From NCBI GenBank assembly GCA_024509875.1, contig JAMPIV010012208.1:124001-188000 (forward strand): a stretch of 64,000 nt of DNA, written 5' to 3'. The notes beneath the pieces are model-generated. The model saw only the letters and a list, made by a program, of their open reading frames with translations. It was not told the DNA's origin and made no database searches. The translations under genes were made by a program, and so were the position numbers. This DNA comes from Oreohelix idahoensis. Taxonomy: Eukaryota; Mollusca; Gastropoda; Stylommatophora; Oreohelicidae. Below, piece after piece: positions 21,401 through 30,487 of the stretch (positions within the stretch are counted from its first letter, which is position 1; each line of letters starts with the position of its first letter).

Positions 21401-22107
21401 GTCACAGAGTGGGCCATGGATTTCTGAAAACTGAGGATAAAACTATCTCGAAGATTCTTAACCTATCAATTCTTAAGACTAAGAAGCAGGTGCGGAGTCT
21501 TCTCGGCCTTATACAGTTCTATAATAAATTTATGCCTCATTTATCTTCAGTTACGTCCGTCCTGTCTGAGTTAACTACGAAAGGCTCCCCTAATAGAATT
21601 GTCTGGACGGAGGCCTGCAACATAACTCTAGTCCATTTAAAGCATTACTTTTCATGTGCACCAATTTTAAAACTCCCTGATCCTCATCTCTCATTTATTC
21701 TCAGGACAGACGCTTCAATGTACGGTATTGGTGGCTCCTTAATGCAAGAAGTAGATGGAATGCTTCATCCTGTGATGTATGTGTCGAGGAAGCTCACAAA
21801 GACAGAAACCAGATATCCAATTATTGAGCGCGAGCTTCTCGCGATAATATGGGCTGTCACAAAGCTTCAGCGTTACCTTCTTGGTTCTCGTTTCATCATT
21901 GAGACAGACCAGAAGGCCCTGTCGTTCCTTCAAAAGTCCAACATGAAAAACGCACGAGTTGCACGTTATGCAATTAATTTGCAAATATATGACCATATCA
22001 TTCGACCTATTGAGGGCAAGTCCAATGTGCTGGCAGATGTTCTGTCAAGATGTACACAGACAGACCTGCCCGATTCTCAAGAATATGACATTGCGGCAAC
22101 CCATTGA
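18409..22107 (+). CDS. Gypsy-1 Gag C-terminus-Pol (protease, truncated integrase, RT, RNase H)
   Basis: An open frame of 1232 codons. Rough residue order: capsid remainder (1-130); N/R/G/Y-rich linker (150-290); a Cys/His motif CSEC ... SCGH (318-337); aspartic protease with DTG at 372-374; start of the integrase zinc region (LRHVHNTNC). The frame then jumps directly to the integrase C-terminal tail (RGPMS ... PGDKAYILLP ... GPYEI), so the D,D-E core is deleted in frame. After it comes RT (PYPIPIHFQ, FDLAKGYWQIPL, SYIDD at about 950-953), then RNase H (LRTDAS ... ETDQKAL ... NVLADVLSRC). Placing integrase before RT is unusual for Ty3/gypsy and typical of Gmr1-like elements. Without an integrase core this copy could move only with help. 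Confidence 0.93.
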   Translation: MVHLMSLLTGEALTAVSTMDEENIKSYEAAKTLLLRKYQLDENGYRLRFKKLTPESNKDFSEFISTIKLCFNRWIELTKIKHTYEDLMDLILRDKVLSSISPDFLAYLHERKPESLQSLELLGRQFMTAHPGKSVNNSTIKEALPVASAHSVQINNPRARSQSMDRNFGRNNDQNSGSFRGRYNFGNQPYQYQRNSQRYYEGNRPSQGYFQSNRGWRRSDNTYMNRGDRSYYTKNNQNSPPSQHCPGCTCPQHSNNPQNGRESRNYYRGNNNFNRSRSVDRKNSNWSHNSNTGAVNPNGENTNIANACAADLFNPSNCSECSTLFQKDVVSRLSCGHPVPALLPALASHDGKGSLMFHRGFLNNQLVSVLRDTGCTTVGVRKSLVDPSCCTGENVKCVLFGGMVEFYPVAIVHIDTPFFSGQVKACLLQEPIADIIMGNIVGIKACSLQDIEIWERQHILHANMVVTRAQAQAQEEEEMTNNHDKEEDQHLMPMLTKTSFIDMQKNDNSLKRFSKLVRANDVDCSERSQPWYTIKNDILIRNARDATSVLQQIMVPTNIRPYILRHVHNTNCAPLRGPMSIIKQLLTGSEMTQECQSSDDYVVNLRKTLIDTWQIATDSSEKAKEKARSLQNRWKKLRKLLPGDKAYILLPTRENSLLISWSGPYEIISKLTDVDYILDVKGKNKTFHINMLKQFHDRPEYLKPILDAINEVITDHPSSYSSLSVIQEESTSFHDVPLQLPVMSLYPTESWVNVSICPDLSSEQQSQILSILESYQQVLSNIPGRTSIITHDIRLTDHKPIKLKPYPIPIHFQDQVEKELGQMLQLNIIAPSESAYSFPMVIIKKKDNNIRICMDFRKLNSITESDAEPMPVLDELLSKLSKATYFSKFDLAKGYWQIPLTEKAKPFTAFATPKGLFQYNVMCFGLVNAPATFVRMMRKLFSHRSDIISYIDDICLFHNSWDEHVSGLKSLLEILRSNNLTANPSKVQIGFKEISFLGHRVGHGFLKTEDKTISKILNLSILKTKKQVRSLLGLIQFYNKFMPHLSSVTSVLSELTTKGSPNRIVWTEACNITLVHLKHYFSCAPILKLPDPHLSFILRTDASMYGIGGSLMQEVDGMLHPVMYVSRKLTKTETRYPIIERELLAIIWAVTKLQRYLLGSRFIIETDQKALSFLQKSNMKNARVARYAINLQIYDHIIRPIEGKSNVLADVLSRCTQTDLPDSQEYDIAATH

Positions 22108-23030
22108 CCAAGGTACAGTGCTGATTGTCTACAGATACATCGCTAACTTAACAGCGCTATCTTGACAATATTCATAACCAGATACAGATTACCATTGTTA
22201 TCAAGACAAACAACTCAAGTAATTTGAAGTCATGATAACAGACGTTTTATGTGAATTCATTCAAATCGTTTCACACTACATCAAGTTCCATGAACAGTAC
22301 ACAGGATCTGATTTCTGGACAGTCATGACGTACGCGGTAAAGGAACCAAATCAACCAGTATCTCAAATAAACAGTATAAGGCTCTTTGTCATATCTTAAT
22401 GGCAATCCTTCACAAAATGACTGGGATGCAGAACTTTAAAAAGATCATATTTCCTATTCCAGCAGCCAAACTTCAAAATGTTGGGCTCAGAGACTGTGAC
22501 ACTCAAGAGGCAACATATGAAAAGAAATCTCACACAAGAAACAATCGATTCGATACGCCTATGGAGAACTTCGCCATTTGAACATTCTTTTTTGTTATTA
22601 ATTAAACCAGGTATGTGACTCTAAAGTGCTAAAATTGCAAATAGTAAGCTTTCACACTAATGAAAGAAGAACCTATCATTGAAGACACTCAGTAACTATA
22701 GTTAATTAGTTTTACACAATGCTACAGACAGCACACACACGATCATGTGGACATTTACATTAACGTAATTATTATACTTACTTAATACTATTTAATTAGT
22801 TAGATCTTTCATTTCATTCATCTTTTAATTAAATGCATTCAGATATTTCATTTTCCAAAACTTCACAATTTCACTATCATATTTCTTCACATTTTCATTC
22901 ATTTTTCTCATTTTTCCATGATGCTGACTACATTACATAGACTGTTGCTCAGGTATGACATAGACTGGACGGTAACTTCTTGCATTTTCTAAAAATGACT
23001 TCCTATATGGAAAACTTTCAGTTTTCGCTT
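22108..23030 (+). other. Gypsy-1 3' untranslated internal region
   Basis: About 920 bp between the Pol stop and the polypurine tract. There is no envelope-like frame; the only notable open frame (22399-22581, 60 codons) has no recognised motif. Confidence 0.6.
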
Positions 23031-23046
23031 GAGGGCGGGGTAAAAG
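23031..23046 (+). other. Gypsy-1 polypurine tract
   Basis: GAGGGCGGGGTAAAAG directly before the 3' LTR start TGTTACCT. This is the expected plus-strand priming site. Confidence 0.8.
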
Positions 23047-23519
23047 TGTTACCTATCACTTTGCTCACAGGCTGGTAATTCATCGCTGTGCGCAATGGAG
23101 CAGAACGCAAATACGCTTCGATTGTAAAAGCGTGCGAGTTGTGGAATGGGTGTGACACAGGTATTTAGTGTATGACGTGGACAAGGTCTTCTGCGGGGGG
23201 AACGAAGGTGATCGTTAGCATAGTTGTGTCTGGCTGGTGTTTTTTAAAAGTGTACGGAGATTTATGTGAGAGCGACAGACCAGTGTTTATTGTTATAAAA
23301 ATATTTCAGAGTCAGGATAATTGACTCAATTCATTAAGAATGTGTGCCTGGTTGTGTGTGGCTTAAGGAGATGGACAGTAAGTGATTTGTATCAATACGG
23401 ATTTGTAAAGTATGAAGGCGTTGTAGACGATACATAGACATTCTGACTTTAAACCGGCACAACGACATTATTGCTTATGGCTGCTACTGAACACATTTGT
23501 ATGACTGATGTAACGTCAT
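23047..23519 (+). repeat. Gypsy-1 3' LTR, left piece (473 bp)
   Basis: Matches 16023-16495 with a few percent difference and ends in the target copy GTCAT (23515-23519), where Gypsy-2 begins. Confidence 0.95.
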
Positions 23520-25004
23520 TGATAAGGTTGATAATGTTGGATTTTTATTCCCGTTAATGATATCCACCAAAAGATAGATATAAGTGGATGGAAGCAGACA
23601 TCATCATCATCATCAGTTGATAAGATCTCTATGGTGTTGTTTGCTCCACTGTAGTGTATGGAATGTCAACTTGACCTACGCAGTGGTGTGTAGACATGGA
23701 TTGAGTGTACAATGTGCGAATGATGATAAGGGTTCGTGTTGTTGACAAATGTTCTTTTCTCACACTCATGTATGACTGGAAGTCATCGACACCAACGACT
23801 GTGTACCTTTTCTAAAGTTTAATTGGACGTACACACTCGACAGCACAGATAGTGACAAATCACAGGTTGGCATAATACATCATAGTACAGTGGATAAATG
23901 GTCTTGCAATGTTATGTTACATGGGCACTCATGTAGATTAATATTATAATGGACTGTCAGTAGCCAAGCCCTCAGCATCGCCCATACATATAAATCATCT
24001 GACTTCACTGACTGAGCACGTCAGCTTATAAACAATATTTCAGATGGCTTCTAAACCTAATCTCGTTTAGCGACGATTCTCCCACATAATGTTCAGCACA
24101 TATTTTTTTCATATAATAATATTGAACCGCTAATAACGGGTTCTCATGTGTAGCAGTGATCTCTGGACTAAACAAGCGATAATACGGGCATCCCTTTTCT
24201 CTTCTTGAAAGTCGCTACATGTTTTGGTTCCAAGATGGCTTCACTCGTGAACTGTCACTCACGTTTGGATGCAGATAATGAATCTGTCCTAAAGTTAGTC
24301 ATTCATAAAACATTGCATTGCTCTGTAGATTTGATCATGAACAATTGACTGCAATCTACAGGATATAGTGCTGCTAGGAATCGAAGTCGTTTTTCATCGA
24401 GTCAAATATATTCTCTTAGACATTCAAATCGTAACTATCGAAAATGGTGGCTTCGATCGAGAGTTCATAAGAGTGTCTTTGATTACCTTGGTATAGAAAA
24501 TATGAAACTGCCATTCCTTGGCAATACGACTAAACACTGGGGTAAAGCATACACGATAGGTTTAGACGACTATCACTTTCCCCACAAATACTGAGATCAC
24601 TTTTTCCCGGCGACAGGCCGACATAGGAAAACACACAGTCCCTATCAGGACGAAGCCAAATCACACCACACTCTAGCGACACATCCGCCGAATAGCCTTT
24701 GACCTCTCTAGAGACAACAGAACATATAGTTCGACTTAGATATGTAAAGATATACAGATATAAGACAGACTCGTCCTACTCAGACAAACAATACACATAA
24801 ATTTAGGCCATAGATATTCTGAAGCAAGAACAATCTATTATTACCCAAACAACGAATAAATCGCAGTAAAATGGATTTATCCGCGGAGTTTGATCGAAGA
24901 GATGGCACAACTTTCAATGGAAGTAACTCAATAATGACTTTCCCTTAAGCACTAAAAAATTACCTATGTATAATATTGTAAGATATCAAAGACTGCACGT
25001 AACA
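23520..25004 (-). repeat. Gypsy-2 3' LTR (1485 bp)
   Basis: On the plus strand it runs TGATAAGG ... CGTAACA. It is the downstream LTR because the element reads on the minus strand. It includes a short CATCATCATCATCATCAG run (near 23600). Confidence 0.95.
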
Positions 25005-25024
25005 GTCTTACCACACCTCCCGGG
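25005..25024 (-). other. Gypsy-2 polypurine tract
   Basis: In element orientation CCCGGGAGGTGTGGTAAGAC immediately precedes the 3' LTR. It resembles the GGGCGGGGTAAAAG tract of Gypsy-1. Confidence 0.65.
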
Positions 25025-25491
25025 AAAAAAAAAAATGGAACATTTTTTTTTTTTTTTTAAATACATCTAGGAGCAACGTACAATAGGCTCACAACGCATG
25101 AATAATGCGCAGATGAAAATATCAGGAATACCTATAACGCCTAATATGAGGCTAAGTCGACTTATGGAGCGACTGGTGAGAATGTGTCTCATAAACTGAG
25201 AGAAATTATTTCTCTACAAGTATATTTTTCCAGGAAGGTGTCATCAAAGTATAATACAATTCTGGCAATTACACAATGCCTAAAAAATTCATATCATCAT
25301 TTCGTATTAGATATCTTAAATTTATGATTTATGAAGAAAAAATCATCAAAGCACAGCGGTGAATAAACATCCATGAACCGCTATGTAGTGATACAATCAT
25401 TATATTATTAAATTACAAATGTGTATCTATCATGATATAGAATAGGAACTACTATAGAACTAGACATATCAAGAAGTCTAAGCCCTAATAG
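25025..25491 (-). other. Gypsy-2 3' untranslated internal region
   Basis: About 470 bp after the Pol stop; an A10/T-rich run lies at 25025-25060. No envelope frame. Confidence 0.6.
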
Positions 25492-27081
25492 TTATGTGGA
25501 ATCATGTGGGCATCTTGACAGAATGTCTGCCATCACATTATCTGATCCACGAATAGCTCGCACAGAGAAATGAAAAGGTTGAAGAGCAATTGCATATCGA
25601 GTAGACCTCGAGCTCTTCAAATTCTTACTCTGTATAGCAGTAAGAGCTTTTTGGTCGGTTTCTACTATGAAATGTGCGCCTAGAAGGAATCTCTGTAGTT
25701 TGAGGATCGACCAAACCATAGCTAATAGCTCACGGTCTAAAACCGAATAATTCCTTTCTGCCGCATTAAGTTTTCTGGAAATATACATTACAGGATGCAG
25801 AGTTCCAGAGTACTCTTGCATTAGTGCCGCTCCAATCCCAGTGGATGAAGCGTCACTACGAAGAACGAATGTCTTATCTTTAGTGGGTAGCACTAAAATA
25901 GGTGGTGTTGAAAACAATGTTTTAATCTTATCCAGAGAGCATTGGCATTCCTGAGACCAGTGGACCACATTAGGCGAACCTTTCTTTAGAAGTGTTGAGA
26001 GAGGTGCCATGATAGAGGATAGATTCTGAATGAATCTGCCATAAAATTGAATAAGACCTAACAGACTTCTCACCTGTTTTTTAGTCTTAGGGATTGAGAT
26101 GTTAAGTATCTTACTAGTATTATGGTCCTCTGTCTTTAGGAAACCATGACCAACTCGGTGGCCTAGGAAAGAAATTTCGCTAAAACCAATATAGGCTTTA
26201 GAGGGTTTCGCTGTCAGGTTGTGCTCACGCAAAGTAGACAGCAATTCATCTAACCCTGAATAGTGATCTTCCCAAGTATCGCTGAAAAGACAGATGTCGT
26301 CTAGATATGCAATGACATCTGACCGATAAGATAGGATTCGGCGCATCATGCGTACGAACGTAGCTGGTGCGTTCATAAGACCGAAAGGCATAAAATTCCA
26401 TTGGAACAAACCTCTAGGTGTTGAAAAAGCCGTGAGAGGTTTGGCGCGTTCAGATAAAGGAACTTGCCAATATCCTTTAGACAAATCAAGTTTAGTGAAA
26501 AAATGAGATTTGGAGAGTCGAGTAAGTAGCTCTTCCAGTAAAGGCATAGGTTCGGCATCGAACTTCGTTACTTGATTCAATTTTCGATAGTCAACGCAAA
26601 GACGTATGTTATTGTCTTTTTTACGCACAATAACCATCGGCGAAGAATATGCAGAGGTGGATGGTTCGATTATTTTCAAATCTATCATCTCATCCAACTC
26701 TTTCTCGACCTGTGCTTGAAAATGTATAGGTATAGGATAAGGTCTAACCCTAATAGGAGTATGGTCAGTTAGAACAATGTCATGTTGAATGACATTCGTT
26801 TGTCCAGGGATGTCAGTGAGTACATCCTGAAATGTTTGCAACATAGTTGAAACTTGTCGCTGTTCTCCTAGAGACAAATCAGGAGAGACAGTAACGTTCT
26901 TCCATGATTCACTGGAATGAAGTGGGATCATTGGAAGAGGAAGATTTACATCTGAAAAACTTGTTTCCTCATCCTGTATCACGGACAGTGATGAGTAATG
27001 ACCATGTTGTACTGGAGAATTGTCCGTTGCTTGGAAACTGGGTTGCAAATAATCCGGACGTTCATGGAATTCAGTAAGCAT
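25492..27081 (-). CDS. Gypsy-2 Pol: reverse transcriptase-RNase H
   Basis: A 529-codon frame beginning in the integrase-RT linker. RT: PYPIPIHFQAQVEKEL and SPMVIVRKKD, then RLCVDYRKLN, KLDLSKGYWQVPL, FMPFGLMNAPATF and the catalytic AYLDD (about residue 255), then FLGHRVG. RNase H: VLRSDASSTGIG (catalytic D), RELLAMVWS (E), ETDQKAL (D) and NVMADILSRC. It makes DNA from the element RNA and removes the RNA strand. All catalytic residues I looked for are present. It lies downstream of integrase, and the frame ends the Pol polyprotein. Real translation is presumably continuous with the upstream frame; the separation results from a one-base shift at 27327-27333. Confidence 0.95.
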   Translation of the reverse strand: MLTEFHERPDYLQPSFQATDNSPVQHGHYSSLSVIQDEETSFSDVNLPLPMIPLHSSESWKNVTVSPDLSLGEQRQVSTMLQTFQDVLTDIPGQTNVIQHDIVLTDHTPIRVRPYPIPIHFQAQVEKELDEMIDLKIIEPSTSAYSSPMVIVRKKDNNIRLCVDYRKLNQVTKFDAEPMPLLEELLTRLSKSHFFTKLDLSKGYWQVPLSERAKPLTAFSTPRGLFQWNFMPFGLMNAPATFVRMMRRILSYRSDVIAYLDDICLFSDTWEDHYSGLDELLSTLREHNLTAKPSKAYIGFSEISFLGHRVGHGFLKTEDHNTSKILNISIPKTKKQVRSLLGLIQFYGRFIQNLSSIMAPLSTLLKKGSPNVVHWSQECQCSLDKIKTLFSTPPILVLPTKDKTFVLRSDASSTGIGAALMQEYSGTLHPVMYISRKLNAAERNYSVLDRELLAMVWSILKLQRFLLGAHFIVETDQKALTAIQSKNLKSSRSTRYAIALQPFHFSVRAIRGSDNVMADILSRCPHDST

Positions 27082-27289
27082 ATTGATGTGGAAGGTTTTA
27101 TGCTTCCCATCAATATCGACAATATAGTCGACATCGGAAATTTTCGATATTATATCGTACGGACCTTTCCAAGAAATAAGTAATCTGTTTTCCCTACAAG
27201 GTAGTAATACAAATGCTTTGTCACCAGGACAAAGTTGTCGTAAGCATCTCTTCTTATTGGCAAATTGCCTTGCCTTCTGTTTCGCAAAT

Positions 27290-28870
27290 TCAGAAGAAGA
27301 AGTTGCTAATTTGCATGCTTCGATAATTTTTTTGTCTCAACGCAATGACATATTCGTAGGATGACTTTGTGTCATCGTCAATATTGTCAGATGTTATGAG
27401 ATCGTGAAGCAACGACATAGGGCCACGCGGACGCGCGCCAAAGACGAGTTCAAAGGGAGAAAATCCCGTATGTTCATTGGGTACCTCTCTGTAAGCGAAG
27501 AGGGCCGCAGGTAAAACTCTGTCCCAGTCTTGAGGATGATCCTCAGTTATCTTCCCCAGTAAGTTTTTAAGTGTTCTATTAAGGCGTTCGACCATACCAT
27601 TAGACATTGGATGGTAGATACTACTTAAAGATCTATCTATCTGCAGGGTAGACATTACTTGAGACATGGTATCTGATATTAGTTGGGTGCCATGGTCTGA
27701 CAATATCTCTCCGGGGAACCCCAGACGAGAAAATATAAGCCAAAGAGCATCTGCAATATCAGCAGTAGTAATGCTCTTCAGAGGAATAGCCTCTGGCCAA
27801 TGTGTGCACATATCAACACACGTCAAGATAAACTGATGTCCTCTGGCAGACTTGATCTTAAATGGACCAATAATGTCTATGGCCATTTTTTGAAACGGCC
27901 GAATAGGAATGTCCGCCGCCTGAATGGGTGCAGCATGCCGTGGACCTTTGGATTTAACTTCCTGACATACTTTACAAGATCGACAATAAATACGTATGTC
28001 CTTGTTTACCAATGGCCAAAAGAAAGCCGCAAGGACTCTTGACTTAGTACGGGAAAAACCCATGTGTCCAGCACACTGAGAGTCGTGAGCGTGCTGCAAA
28101 ATTTTAACTCTCAAATTCTTGGGAACCAGGATTTGAGAATGACTTGACGTAATGGAGTCTTGAACCATACGTACAAGTACGCCATTCTTCTTTGTAATCC
28201 ACGATTTACGACTTGTGTCCTTATTCGGATCACCTTTAGTTGCAAGAATGAAGAATTTCTTCAGAGTGGGATCATCTTCTTGCTGTTTTATAAACGAGTC
28301 ACGAGAAATTACCAAGGGATTATCTTGGTTATGCACTTCATTATCTTCAATAGATGAAGTTTGAGGCACATTAAGAGCCTGAGCTCTAGTGACTACAGCG
28401 TTAGCAATCTGCATGTTTTGCCTTTCCCACGTGGAAATTTGTTGCGGAGTGCATTCCTTGACTCCATGAATGCGACCGATGATGAGGTCAGCGATCGGAT
28501 TCGGAAGACATGCGTGTACATCTCCCGTAAAGAAAGGAGTAGCAATCCTAATGATAGCAGTAGAGTATTTCTCTAATGTGCCGCCAAATGTTACACATTT
28601 GACTACTTGTCCAGTGGCACGGGAAGGATCTACGAGTGACTGCCTAACACCAATTGTGGTGCATCCAGAATCAAATAGCACAGAGACTGGATTGTTATTC
28701 ACTAAACCCTTATGTAAGACAAGAGAACCTCTTCCATCATGCGCGACTGATGCCGGAAGAGCAGGAAGAGGATGGCCACAGCTTAAAGTAGACACTGTGG
28801 TTGGCTCAAATAACGTTTTGCATTGGGGGCACTGAGATGCTCTCCCAAAATCAAAAGCGGCACATGCCAT
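27290..28870 (-). CDS. Gypsy-2 Pol: aspartic protease-integrase
   Basis: A 526-codon frame. A Cys/His motif (CPQC, then 13 residues, then C-G-H-P) near its start is followed by protease VLFDSGCTTIG (D-S-G active site, about residue 65) and its flap/tail region ending IADLIIGR. Integrase follows: zinc domain H-x6-H ... C-x2-C (HAHDSQCAGH ... CRSCKVCQ), catalytic core AIDIIGPF (D), LSDHGTQL (D) and MVERLNR (E), then AYREVPNEHTGFSPFEL and a C-terminal tail. So integrase is encoded immediately after protease and before RT. The D,D-E set is intact. It cuts and joins element ends to host DNA. The frame closes early at a T7 run (27327-27333). Confidence 0.95.
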   Translation of the reverse strand: MACAAFDFGRASQCPQCKTLFEPTTVSTLSCGHPLPALPASVAHDGRGSLVLHKGLVNNNPVSVLFDSGCTTIGVRQSLVDPSRATGQVVKCVTFGGTLEKYSTAIIRIATPFFTGDVHACLPNPIADLIIGRIHGVKECTPQQISTWERQNMQIANAVVTRAQALNVPQTSSIEDNEVHNQDNPLVISRDSFIKQQEDDPTLKKFFILATKGDPNKDTSRKSWITKKNGVLVRMVQDSITSSHSQILVPKNLRVKILQHAHDSQCAGHMGFSRTKSRVLAAFFWPLVNKDIRIYCRSCKVCQEVKSKGPRHAAPIQAADIPIRPFQKMAIDIIGPFKIKSARGHQFILTCVDMCTHWPEAIPLKSITTADIADALWLIFSRLGFPGEILSDHGTQLISDTMSQVMSTLQIDRSLSSIYHPMSNGMVERLNRTLKNLLGKITEDHPQDWDRVLPAALFAYREVPNEHTGFSPFELVFGARPRGPMSLLHDLITSDNIDDDTKSSYEYVIALRQKNYRSMQISNFFF

Positions 28871-29628
28871 ATTACTAGCATCATTATTATCTTTACTCTG
28901 TTTATAGGCTTCATGGGACTCTTGTTGTACAGAGTTTGCCTGAAAATGTGGTTTATGTCTTTTGTTTTAGATCTACCTCGGTTATTATCACCTCTGTAGT
29001 TATTGTTACCTCTATTGTAACCCCTATTTGGGTTTGAGTCATAGTTCCCTTGGTTACCATTATCATATTCATTATAATGAGTATCTCTGTAATTATGATC
29101 TTGTTGACTCCAAGACGGATAACCCTGATAGTTTCTATAATTACTTCCTCTACGGAAATTCCTATAATTATGACCACCCCTGTGTCGAGAGCTATCAGGT
29201 CGTCTCCAGTTCTTTGAAGAAGAACCCTGAAATGATTGGTTACCTTGGTTTTGATAACTATTATGGTTACCTTTTTTATCAAATCTGTTTTGAGGTCCCT
29301 GAAATCTGTGTGAATAATTGGGATTGTATGGTGTTGCTGAAGCAACTGGCATACTCTCCTTAATCTTAGTGTTGCCAAAAGTCACGTCGGGGTGTGCAGT
29401 GACATATTGGGAACAATATTCTTCCATTTCTTTTAGAGATTTGGGTTTACGCTCATGTATAAATTCAAGGAAAGGTTTGTTCACACATGACATAATCTTA
29501 TCTCTGAGCAACAAATCCATAAGTCCTTCATACGTTTTTTCTGTTTTGGAAAGCTCAATCCAACGATCAACTGTGAGACGTGCCTTTGCAGTGAATTCTG
29601 AGAATTCTACACCCGTCTCAGGTACCAT
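28783..29628 (-). CDS. Gypsy-2 Gag C-terminal part (nucleocapsid-like)
   Basis: A 281-codon frame. The first 110 residues are the capsid remainder (ARLTVDRWIEL, MDLLLRDKI, FIHERKPKSL), matching Gypsy-1 in order and wording. They are followed by a long N/R/G/Y/Q-rich basic segment suited to RNA binding; no CCHC knuckle is present. The last part is read in the wrong frame: the true continuation into the Cys/His motif is in another frame, switching near 28965-28968. It has no clear start of its own because it continues from 29657-30487 across a T8 run (29671-29678). Confidence 0.85.
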   Translation of the reverse strand: MVPETGVEFSEFTAKARLTVDRWIELSKTEKTYEGLMDLLLRDKIMSCVNKPFLEFIHERKPKSLKEMEEYCSQYVTAHPDVTFGNTKIKESMPVASATPYNPNYSHRFQGPQNRFDKKGNHNSYQNQGNQSFQGSSSKNWRRPDSSRHRGGHNYRNFRRGSNYRNYQGYPSWSQQDHNYRDTHYNEYDNGNQGNYDSNPNRGYNRGNNNYRGDNNRGRSKTKDINHIFRQTLYNKSPMKPINRVKIIMMLVIWHVPLLILGEHLSAPNAKRYLSQPQCLL

Positions 29629-29656
29629 CGTCTTAAATAAAAGGCGATAGCCTTCC

Positions 29657-30487
29657 TCACTTAGCTGATATTTTTTTTATCAAAGCCGCCCTAATGACAT
29701 CATAATTATCCTTATCTGCTTCTCCTACAAGGCATAATCTAGTCAAAGATTCACCTTTCAAGTTTTCTGATAATTGATTAGCGTATTGTGATTTATCCAC
29801 ATTATGTGTACGACAAGAACGTTCAAATCTATCCAGCCAGAATGTAATATCGTCACTGGACTGATTGAACGGTGGAACCTTAACCTTGTAAGTAGAAGGT
29901 TTACCATTACCACTAGATGCCTGATTAACATTACTCATACTTGTCAATCTCAATTTCTCCAACTCAAATTCATGTTCTCTTATTGCTTTTTTCTCTTCAG
30001 CATCTAATCTTTTTTGTTCAGCCTCCCTGTCTAATCTTTTTTGTTCAGCTTCCCTGTCTAATCTTTTTTGTTCAGCTTCACTGTCTAATCTTTTTTGTTC
30101 AGCCGCAGCTTCTCTTTCTAATTTTTTTTGTTCAGCTTCCCTGTCTAATCTTTTTTGTTCAGCTTCACTGTCTAATCTTTTTTGTTCTGCAGCAGCTTCT
30201 CTTTCTAATTTTTTTTGTTCAGCTTCAAATCTCCTTTCCTCCACCTGCATCTGTAATTTCTTTTGTTCAGCAGCAGCCTCAGCTTCTCTTTCTAATCTTT
30301 TCTCTTCTGCCATAGCTTTTCTTTCTTCTGCAGCTAATCTTTTCTCTTCTGCCATAGCTCTTCTCTCTTCTGCAGCTAATGCTTTGTCATATTGAGCAAC
30401 TGCCCATTGTTCTAATTGTTGACCAGTTTTATCAAGGGCTTTCCCTTGTATAATGAAGTATTCTAATGTAGACATGGTGTCTAACAA
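29657..30487 (-). CDS. Gypsy-2 Gag N-terminal part
   Basis: A 276-codon frame starting MLDTMSTLEYFI; the second Met (before STLEYFI) matches the Gypsy-1 start and is the likely initiator. Residues about 35-170 form a charged coiled coil built of near-repeats (EAEQKRLDRE / AAAEQKRLDSE / EERRAMAEEKRLA). Near 200 a capsid-like segment begins (YKVKVPPFNQSSDDI, FWLDRFERSC). The internal DNA repeats make the length of this coil variable; Gypsy-1 has a shorter version. The frame ends a few codons after the T8 run at 29671-29678, where one base too many diverts it. Confidence 0.88.
   Translation of the reverse strand: MLDTMSTLEYFIIQGKALDKTGQQLEQWAVAQYDKALAAEERRAMAEEKRLAAEERKAMAEEKRLEREAEAAAEQKKLQMQVEERRFEAEQKKLEREAAAEQKRLDSEAEQKRLDREAEQKKLEREAAAEQKRLDSEAEQKRLDREAEQKRLDREAEQKRLDAEEKKAIREHEFELEKLRLTSMSNVNQASSGNGKPSTYKVKVPPFNQSSDDITFWLDRFERSCRTHNVDKSQYANQLSENLKGESLTRLCLVGEADKDNYDVIRAALIKKISAK

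Noticed and set aside
22108..23030. Envelope gene after Pol of Gypsy-1
   Set aside because: No long frame, signal peptide or membrane segment; same result for 25025-25491 of Gypsy-2.
29671..29678. Programmed ribosomal frameshift between Gag and Pol of Gypsy-2
   Set aside because: Gypsy-1 has no run at the same place and reads through in one frame. The other two Gypsy-2 shifts are also at or near A runs, so indel or assembly error is simpler.
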